A stretch of DNA of 18,103 nucleotides from JBEIUO01 sp964549785 (GTDB lineage Bacteria > Planctomycetota > Phycisphaerae > Phycisphaerales > UBA1924), in NCBI GenBank assembly GCA_964549785.1, contig CAZJXA010000050.1:1-18103 (forward strand). The letters are read 5' to 3'. The notes under the pieces were generated by a model. It was not told where the DNA came from, ran no database searches, and was given only the letters and a program-made list of their open reading frames with translations. Every line of letters begins with the position of its first letter. The first letter of the stretch is position 1. The position numbers and the translations under genes were made by a program. Of the stretch, positions 6,866 to 13,943 are shown piece after piece.

Positions 6866-8803
6866 ATGTCCACGCTGATCAATATGTACCGCACGTTGGC
6901 CGGCTCCCTGCCCGCGTGCCGCCCCGTCCGTCGTTCCACCGCTCATGCGCCCTTCGGCCCCGGGTCTTGCTTCCAACCCTTGGAAGCTCGGTTGGCTCTC
7001 AGCGGTGACCCCTTCACCGTGGCCCCGGTCACGGAGCCCCGGGTCGGGTTCGTCGAACAGCCGCCTTCCGTCGAACTTATCAACCACGGAGCCGCCTTTG
7101 CCCGCGGCCAGACCGTCGAGTTCACCACCACACTCACCGGCTTTCACGACAACGCCGAGTTGCGTCATTACCTCGACGATGGCGACAACGTCTTTGAGAT
7201 CGAGCAAGACACCCTCATCGGCACGGTCGCGGCGGACGCCGCTCAAGTGCGGTTCGCATGGCAGCTCCCCACCGATGCCAGTTTCGACGAGAAGGTTATC
7301 TTCTTTGTTCCCGTCTCCGACGAAGGCAACGTCGGGCCCGCCGTCCTGACGTCCTTCTTTGTCCTCGACCGTACCGTCTCGCTCGAACTCTTAGGAACCT
7401 CGTTCGATTCTGCGGCCACCCCCGGCGTGTTCCGCGTTGACTTCCGCTTCACCGTCGACGGTGACGTCAACAACTTCGACCTCACCTCCTTCTCGTCTGG
7501 TGACCTCATGGTCCAACTGGCGACCGGGACGATCCTCGCCACCACGCTGATAAGCAGCACCGCGGACGCCGCCAGCCGCTCGGTCACCAACTCCTACAAC
7601 TTCGTCGCCCCGGGCGGCGGCTTCGATTATCTCGACAACGGCCCGGCGACGCTCACCCTTGCCCAGGATCAGGTCGTGTTCTCCGGTTCCATGGAGGCGC
7701 TGGGCTCGCAGCCCCTCGCCACCTTCAATCTCTTCTTCCAGAACCCCATCGCCGAGGCGACGGCGGTTTCGACCTCCGCCACCACGCTGTCGGCGACGGT
7801 CACCTACACCGACAACACCGCCATGAGCTTTGGTTCGATCGATGCCTCCGATGTTGAGCTCCGCGGGCCCGACGGACTGATCATTCCCGGCGTTCTTTTT
7901 TCCGCTTCCGCCAACGGCACCTCCGCCACCTCCGTTTACACCTTCACCGCCCCCGGCGGCGTGTGGGACTCCACCGACAACGGGACCTACGAGCTCTGGA
8001 CCCGCCCCGTCCAAGTTTGGGACGACCTCGGATTCCCGGTAGCCTCCGGACGCCTCACGACGTACAACCTTTTCTTCAACGACCCCACGGCGGAGGAGGC
8101 GTCCGTATCCGTTGCGGAAGGCAGTGAGTTCATCGACGTCACGGTTCGTTATACCGACGCCGCGGGCAGCCCTCAGGGCATCTCGTTTGACTCCGTGTCG
8201 ACGGGCGATGTCGAGCTCGTGGGTCCCTCAGGTTTCTATGAGCTGGGCACCCTGGTGAGCGTTGGCGTCCCCCAATCCAATGGCGCGCTGCTTGCGACCT
8301 ACCGCTTCACGGCCCGCAATGGGGCGTGGGACCTTTCTGACAACGGGACATACACCGTGAACATGCGCCCGGGGCAGGTCTCTGATAACCAGGGCTTTCT
8401 GGTCGCCCCTTCTGAACTCAGCACGTACAACCTCTTTTTCACGTCCCCCTCACTCTCCTTGGCCGCTACCGATGTCGCCGACGGCCGCCCCGACCTCCTG
8501 GTTGCGGTGACCTACCAAGCCCTTGGCTCCACCCTCATGAGTTGGGATTCCTTTGGCGATGGCGACGACCTTTCCCTCGCCGGTCCCAATGGCTACTCGG
8601 CCGTCAGTTCCTTGGTGTCACGCACGTACAACGCGTCAAGCAACACCTACACCGTCACCTACCGCTTCGCCGCGCCCGGCGGAACCTGGGACACCGCCGA
8701 CAACGGGGACTACACCCTCCGCACCCGCGCCGACGAAGCTTTCGACGCCTTGGGCCGTCCCGTCGCCGCCTCCACCCTCGCCACCTACAGCCTCTTCTTC
8801 TGA
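6866..8803 (+). CDS. Secreted-type LFF-repeat protein, paralog of the C-terminal third of the upstream protein
   Basis: The 645-residue product is probably extracellular. The start at 6866 is chosen for its strong GGAGGA site, and it places a LEPR-like motif (FQPLEARLALS) at residues ~41-51. Residues ~60-170 form a linker domain that matches the linker of the neighbouring 1699-residue protein (compare LRHYLDDGDNVFEIEQDTL with VHFYTDNGDGVFTPADPLL). Four repeats follow, each ending in an LFF-type motif, and the protein stops right after TYSLFF. It lacks the FG-GAP propeller region entirely. By hand alignment about 90 of 116 residues are identical in the last repeat, and the four repeats are colinear with those next door. 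It therefore arose by duplication of the linker plus array, or the neighbour gained its propellers later. No catalytic motif is visible; binding or a structural role is a guess. Confidence 0.9.
   Translation: MSTLINMYRTLAGSLPACRPVRRSTAHAPFGPGSCFQPLEARLALSGDPFTVAPVTEPRVGFVEQPPSVELINHGAAFARGQTVEFTTTLTGFHDNAELRHYLDDGDNVFEIEQDTLIGTVAADAAQVRFAWQLPTDASFDEKVIFFVPVSDEGNVGPAVLTSFFVLDRTVSLELLGTSFDSAATPGVFRVDFRFTVDGDVNNFDLTSFSSGDLMVQLATGTILATTLISSTADAASRSVTNSYNFVAPGGGFDYLDNGPATLTLAQDQVVFSGSMEALGSQPLATFNLFFQNPIAEATAVSTSATTLSATVTYTDNTAMSFGSIDASDVELRGPDGLIIPGVLFSASANGTSATSVYTFTAPGGVWDSTDNGTYELWTRPVQVWDDLGFPVASGRLTTYNLFFNDPTAEEASVSVAEGSEFIDVTVRYTDAAGSPQGISFDSVSTGDVELVGPSGFYELGTLVSVGVPQSNGALLATYRFTARNGAWDLSDNGTYTVNMRPGQVSDNQGFLVAPSELSTYNLFFTSPSLSLAATDVADGRPDLLVAVTYQALGSTLMSWDSFGDGDDLSLAGPNGYSAVSSLVSRTYNASSNTYTVTYRFAAPGGTWDTADNGDYTLRTRADEAFDALGRPVAASTLATYSLFF
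7376..8800 (+). repeat. Array of four ~120-residue LFF repeats in the 645-residue protein
   Basis: The repeats occupy residues 171-291, 292-404, 405-525 and 526-645 (121, 113, 121 and 120 residues), nearly the same lengths as in the neighbouring protein (118, 113, 124, 120). Ends are TFNLFF, TYNLFF, TYNLFF and TYSLFF. Each repeat is most like the repeat in the same position of the neighbour. For example, both first repeats carry NxFDLTSFSSGD, and both fourth repeats carry LMSWDSFGDGDDLSL and GPNGYSAVSSLVSR. This means the array was duplicated as a unit. Confidence 0.8.
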
Positions 8804-8821
8804 CCCCTATCTTTGCCCCGC

Positions 8822-9088
8822 ATGCACACGTCCTATCCCGCCGGCACCCGGCTCCGCGTCACCCAACAGCTCCCACACTTGGGGAACGGGGGCCCTACCT
8901 ACTCAACCACCGTCGAGGGCGCGGTCGTTGACTTTCAACAGCAAAAGACCGGCTCTTGGTTCGCCCATTCCAAAGACCACAAACTCTGGATCGATCGCCT
9001 TCAACTCCGCAAAGACGACGGTGAGATCGTCTTCCTCAATCTCGATCAGTACTCCGTCATCGATCCCCTCGACACCCCTACCAGGTGA
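8822..9088 (+). CDS. Small conserved-type hypothetical protein (88 aa)
   Basis: The ATG at 8822 gives an 88-residue product starting MHTSYPAGTRLRVTQQ; a TTG at 8813 in the same frame is an alternative start. No named domain is recognised. The composition is that of a soluble small beta protein: a 'GTRLRVTQQ' strand, 'TTVEGAVVDFQQQKTGSWF', 'AHSKDHKLWIDRLQLRKDDGE' and 'FLNLDQYSVID'. This alternation of strands and tight turns suggests an SH3-like barrel, which is inference. There is no signal peptide or membrane segment. It starts 18 bases after the stop of the LFF-repeat gene and ends 27 bases before pyrE, so co-transcription with pyrE is likely. The coding-like composition and snug fit support a real gene, but the function is unknown. 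Confidence 0.7.
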   Translation: MHTSYPAGTRLRVTQQLPHLGNGGPTYSTTVEGAVVDFQQQKTGSWFAHSKDHKLWIDRLQLRKDDGEIVFLNLDQYSVIDPLDTPTR

Positions 9089-9115
9089 CATTCGGTCTTT
9101 CCGTCTCCTCTCTCC

Positions 9116-9664
9116 ATGTCCGCACCCAACCAAACCTCCCTCGCCCATCAGATCGCCGAAGTCGCCCTCCTGCGGGGAACGTTCATCCTGCGCTCCGGCA
9201 AAACCAGTTCCTACTACCTTGACAAGTATCTCTTCTCCACCCGCCCGGAACTCCTCCGCCAACTCGCCCCGCTTTTCGCCGATCGAATCCGGACCATCGA
9301 AGCACGCACCAACCGCCGCATCGCTCGCCTCGCGGGTGCCGAATTGGGTGGGATTCCGCTCGTCACCGCCGCCAGCCTCCACACCGGCCTGCCGTGCATT
9401 TTCATCCGCAACAAGAAGAAGGATTACGGTACCGCCAAGCAATCCGAGGGGGTCGTCAGCCCCGGCGACACCGTCGTCCTTATCGAAGACGTTGCCACCA
9501 CCGGCGGACAGGCCTTGGAAGCGGTCGACGCCCTTCGCGAAGCGGGCGCCGACGTCCTTGCGGTCATCGCCACGATTGACCGCCTCGAAGGTGCCCGCGA
9601 GAATGTGGAAGCGAAAGGCCTGGTTTTCGACACGCTCTTTACCAAAGCCGATCTCGGAATCTGA
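9116..9664 (+). CDS. pyrE: Orotate phosphoribosyltransferase
   Basis: The 182-residue product transfers the phosphoribosyl group of PRPP to orotate to make orotidine 5'-monophosphate, the fifth step of de novo pyrimidine synthesis, in the cytoplasm. The PRPP-binding loop is intact at residues ~119-131 (TVVLIEDVATTGG, acidic pair E124-D125). The flexible catalytic lysine loop is at ~99-112 (NKKKDYGTAKQSEG). N-terminal features also fit: LRSGKTSSYYLDKYLF for the orotate site, and AGAELGGIPLVTA. Length is slightly below the 200-215 residues of the E. coli type and matches the shorter type. Decarboxylase and other pyr genes are not nearby. It lies between an 88-residue gene and guaB with short gaps (27 and 60 bases), suggesting one transcript for nucleotide synthesis. 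Confidence 0.95.
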   Translation: MSAPNQTSLAHQIAEVALLRGTFILRSGKTSSYYLDKYLFSTRPELLRQLAPLFADRIRTIEARTNRRIARLAGAELGGIPLVTAASLHTGLPCIFIRNKKKDYGTAKQSEGVVSPGDTVVLIEDVATTGGQALEAVDALREAGADVLAVIATIDRLEGARENVEAKGLVFDTLFTKADLGI

Positions 9665-9724
9665 TTCCGTATCTGCCATCTACCATCTGCTACCTGTTCT
9701 TGCTTCCACCGCCTACCCTATCAA

Positions 9725-11338
<1,614 letters not shown>

Positions 11339-11342
11339 ATGA

Positions 11343-11552
11343 TCAATCGCGCGGCGGCAGAGGAGTCGCCCGCCCGAACGCCGGACCCCCGGCGCGACCG
11401 GTTCCCTTGGACGGCGCTGCCGGAACCAGCGTGGGCAGCGGCCCCGTGGGGGTTGACGGCGAAACCCGGGCGGCACGAAGTTGATCGATGCTCCGATCGA
11501 GTTTTCCGAGGATGGCCTTGACTTGATTGAATGACTTTTCAGACGGTCCCAT
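11343..11552 (-). CDS. Small hypothetical protein (69 aa) with proline-rich tail
   Basis: The ATG at 11552 is preceded by a good Shine-Dalgarno (GGAGGT, six bases upstream), which decides this start over the longer open frame beginning at 11708. The first ~30 residues (GPSEKSFNQVKAILGKLDR, then SIDQLRAAR) look like one amphipathic helix. The rest is a Pro/Ala/Gly-rich disordered tail ending ATPLPPRD. There is no signal peptide, membrane segment or recognised family. Upstream, CCACG and CGTGG (11577-11581 and 11563-11567) could form a small hairpin touching the Shine-Dalgarno. The gene sits downstream of the ABC permease on the same strand, 194 bases away, and abuts the end of guaB head-on. 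The gene is likely real on the strength of its ribosome binding site; the function is unknown. Confidence 0.5.
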   Translation of the reverse strand: MGPSEKSFNQVKAILGKLDRSIDQLRAARVSPSTPTGPLPTLVPAAPSKGTGRAGGPAFGRATPLPPRD

Positions 11553-11746
11553 TGCACCACCTCCACGCTTGTTGAACGTGGTATCGGCGGGTCTGTCGTG
11601 CATCTGACGCGCGGAACCTGCGCACCTGCTTTCCCACTTGAAGCCATGCCGGTTGTGCGGAGTGGGGGAAAGAAGAGACGCAAGCGACGAAGCGATGGAT
11701 ACAGACAACGAACCGGCTCTGAACCTCGATCTCCGTCGCTACTCAG
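11553..11746. other. Intergenic region downstream of the ABC permease
   Basis: This 194-base stretch lies between the permease stop and the 69-residue gene. An open frame crosses it on the minus strand, but its translation (Ser/Arg-rich, no start signal) looks non-coding. Only the small CCACG/CGTGG hairpin next to the following gene's ribosome binding site was noticed; no terminator was found after the permease. Confidence 0.35.
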
Positions 11747-13549
11747 TCACACTCGGAAGATGGATCCCATCTTTTTTCCGAGCAGGCTGGACGCCGCAAA
11801 GAGCGTGACCGCGAGGAGGGCCATTCCCCAGACGCCCATGGCCGAGGCGATCGCCGCCCCGTCGCCCAGCCGGTCCGCGAAGGTCCAAATGGCTTTCGTG
11901 AGCGGGAAGTCGGTCGCCTGCTGGGCGAGGATCAGCGAGTCGCTGACCTCCAACATGCTGAAACTGAACACCAGCAGCCCTCCGGCGATGATGTTCGCGA
12001 GGATGAGAGGCAGGATGACCCTCCGCACCGCGGTAAATCGGCTCGCACCCAAATTGATCGCGGCTTCCTCGAGTTCACCACTGGTCTGTTCGAGGCCCGC
12101 GACCGTCGAACGGACGATGTAGGGAAGGCGGCGGATGGAATAGGCGACGATGAGGAACGGGAAGGGGCTCGGGTCGCTCCCGAAGATGCTGGCGAACGGG
12201 GTGAGCGGGCCGTCCTTGCCGAACGGCCATTCGAGGCTCATGGCAACATAGCCGAAGGCCATGACGAGGCCGGGGACTGCCAGCGGCAACATGCACAGGG
12301 AATCGAGGAGCCACTTGCCGCGGATCCGCGAGCGGACGAGGACATAGGCGATGAGGATGCCGAGCCCGATGTCGATGGCCATGGCGACACAGGCGAGTTT
12401 CAGGCTGTTCGCGATCGAGCGAAGCGCGTCGGCGTCGGAGAGGGCCTGTTGATAATTGCCAAAGGTCAGCCGTTCGGGCAGGACGCGGCTGTACCACTGG
12501 CCGGTCGGTGTCAGGCTGGTCAGGATAACGCCGATGTGGGGCAGGACGGCAATCAGCGTGATGATGCCGAACGCGGCGGTCGCTCCCCACGCCGCGGCGC
12601 CAGTGAGCAGTGTTTCGCTGCCCGCCCGCGACGCCTTGCTGTACATCGCGTGACCCTTCCGGCCGAAAATCGCTTTGCCAACGACGTAGATCGCGATGGC
12701 GATGGTCAGCAGGACGACCGTGAGGGCGTACGGCCGGGCCGAAGACTCCACTTCCTTGAGGCCGTAGAAGATCTGGACGGGGGTCACCGCGTAGTAATCG
12801 AACATGAGCGGCGTGCCGAGTTCGGTGAAGCTCCAGATGAAGACGATGGTGGCACCCGCGAAGATGCCGGGCCGCACCAGCGGGAGTGTGATACGCAAGA
12901 AACGCCGCCAGGGGCCGGCGCCGAGATTTTCGGCGGCTTCGTTCAGCGCGGGGTCGAGGTTGGCGAGCGATGCGGCGGTGTTCAGGAGGATGATCGGGTA
13001 CAACGCGAACGCCTGAACAAAGACGACGCCCCAGTACTTGGCGTTGCCCAGGACGTCAATCCCGCCGGAGAGCCATGTCGTCAGCGAGCCCTCAAGCCCC
13101 ATGCCGATCAGTGCGGAGGCGGCGTGGTCGAGCCCGGCGTTGAAAGCGCCCTCGCGCCCGATGAGCGCGCGAACGCCGATGGCACCCACAAACGGCGGGA
13201 GGATCATCGGCACCAGCACCGCGGCCGAGAAGAAGGCCTTGCCCGGAAACCGGTAATTGGCGGAGAGGATGGCCAAAGGCATGGCGATGAGGATCGCGAG
13301 GATCGTGGTGCCGGTGGCGACTTTCAGCGAGTTGACGAGGCCGCGCAGCACGCGTGGATCGTTGAAGAGTTCCGTGAGATGTGAGAGGGTGAACCCGCCG
13401 CCCGCCATTGGATCGGCGGTGAACCCGCCCTTGACCGTCAGCAGGATGGGATAGACCAGGAAGACCAGCAGCACCGACACGAGCGCGGCCCACAGCGCGT
13501 ATTCGCTTAAGAGACGCCAAAGCCGCTTCGCGTGTGAGGAAACTCCCAT
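11747..13549 (-). CDS. Iron(III)-type ABC transporter permease with two fused transmembrane domains
   Basis: The 600-residue inner-membrane protein has two copies of the binding-protein-dependent permease domain. Each copy ends in the cytoplasmic EAA loop that docks the ATPase: NEAAENLGAGPWRRFLRITL at ~203-222 and EEAAINLGASRFTAVRRVIL at ~494-513, each followed by LP and further membrane helices. About a dozen hydrophobic segments are visible, the first at residues ~17-38. Fused double permeases of this length are characteristic of the FbpB/SfuB family for ferric iron, with relatives for phosphonate and thiamine, so the substrate is not certain. No periplasmic binding protein or ATPase gene is in the window, and the genes beside it are unrelated, so its partners must be elsewhere. 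The ATG at 13549 has no clear Shine-Dalgarno, but the charged N-terminus before the first helix fits. Confidence 0.88.
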   Translation of the reverse strand: MGVSSHAKRLWRLLSEYALWAALVSVLLVFLVYPILLTVKGGFTADPMAGGGFTLSHLTELFNDPRVLRGLVNSLKVATGTTILAILIAMPLAILSANYRFPGKAFFSAAVLVPMILPPFVGAIGVRALIGREGAFNAGLDHAASALIGMGLEGSLTTWLSGGIDVLGNAKYWGVVFVQAFALYPIILLNTAASLANLDPALNEAAENLGAGPWRRFLRITLPLVRPGIFAGATIVFIWSFTELGTPLMFDYYAVTPVQIFYGLKEVESSARPYALTVVLLTIAIAIYVVGKAIFGRKGHAMYSKASRAGSETLLTGAAAWGATAAFGIITLIAVLPHIGVILTSLTPTGQWYSRVLPERLTFGNYQQALSDADALRSIANSLKLACVAMAIDIGLGILIAYVLVRSRIRGKWLLDSLCMLPLAVPGLVMAFGYVAMSLEWPFGKDGPLTPFASIFGSDPSPFPFLIVAYSIRRLPYIVRSTVAGLEQTSGELEEAAINLGASRFTAVRRVILPLILANIIAGGLLVFSFSMLEVSDSLILAQQATDFPLTKAIWTFADRLGDGAAIASAMGVWGMALLAVTLFAASSLLGKKMGSIFRV

Positions 13550-13666
13550 GGAACGGCGAGTGTAAGGTCGTCAACGGCCACCCCGCGCCCGACCCCCGTG
13601 ACGGATGCAGCCGATTCGCACGATGGTCGCGGTTAAGCTTGATCCGCTCCAGACTTGGGCGGGAAT
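13550..13666. other. Gap upstream of the permease
   Basis: These 117 bases separate the broken secreted-protein gene from the permease start and would contain the permease promoter. No clear promoter motif or other structure was seen. Together with the pseudogene and the 70 bases beyond it, this makes a 393-base stretch without an intact gene. Confidence 0.3.
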
Positions 13667-13872
13667 TCAGCACCCGCTTTCCCACGACGCGAAGAACGTC
13701 ACGATGTCGTCGGAATCGGTGTCGCCGTCGCCATCGGCGTCGCCGATGCAGCCCGACCCGCCCCCGACCACTCCGGCGTGCATTGGGCGGGCGCGGGCGA
13801 CCCGATGACCATCGCGGCGGGCAAGGCCGAGACGACAAGGCGTGGAAACGACGTGCGGTATGTCGGTCGCAT
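13667..13872 (-). pseudogene. Remnant of a secreted protein: signal peptide and EF-hand (dockerin-like) tail in different frames
   Basis: Reading the minus strand from the ATG at 13872 gives a classical signal peptide: MRPTYRTSFPR, then LVVSALPAAMVIGSPAPAQ with an A-x-A cleavage site (APAQ/C), then CTPEWSGAG. That frame then runs into nonsense and stops. Shifted by one frame, the same stretch continues as SGCIGDADGDGDTDSDD followed by IVTFFASWESGC and a TGA at 13669-13667. This is the EF-hand tail common at the very C-terminus of secreted Phycisphaerae proteins. The frames meet in a G-rich run around 13750-13775. The whole body expected between signal peptide and tail is missing, so I read this as an internally deleted, frameshifted gene. 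A sequencing indel in the G-run, giving a ~68-residue mini-protein, is the alternative. The proposed family origin is inference. Confidence 0.6.
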
Positions 13873-13922
13873 TGACAATCAATGTACCACTGGTTCACGC
13901 GGCGAACGGTTCGGACCCGACA

Positions 13923-13943
13923 ACTGCCACGCGACCCAGCAGT
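13923..13943 (-). terminator. Possible hairpin at the end of the hydrolase/ATP-grasp gene
   Basis: On the minus strand ACTGCTG pairs with TGGCAGT around a seven-base loop. This gives seven pairs, two of them G-T, starting at the last base of the TGA stop. There is no T-run after it. The position is right for a terminator, but the stem is weak. Confidence 0.3.

Noticed and set aside
5220..8800. Mobile element or recent segmental duplication explaining the paralog similarity
   Set aside because: No terminal repeats, transposase or target-site duplications are visible, and the divergence is dominated by silent changes, which means an old gene duplication.
9665..9724. Short CCATCT/ACCATCT-like direct repeats between pyrE and guaB
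   Set aside because: Only two or three short words in a pyrimidine-rich 60-base gap; too small to call a repeat array or regulatory site.
12449..13384. 311-residue plus-strand open frame opposite the permease
   Set aside because: Its composition (Arg/Gly/Asp/Glu/Gln-rich) is a mirror of the permease codons and no family features appear.
13667..13882. A 71-residue intact gene using the TTG at 13882
   Set aside because: The N-terminal half in that frame is Arg/His-rich nonsense, while the other frame over the same bases gives a textbook signal peptide. A frameshifted remnant explains both.
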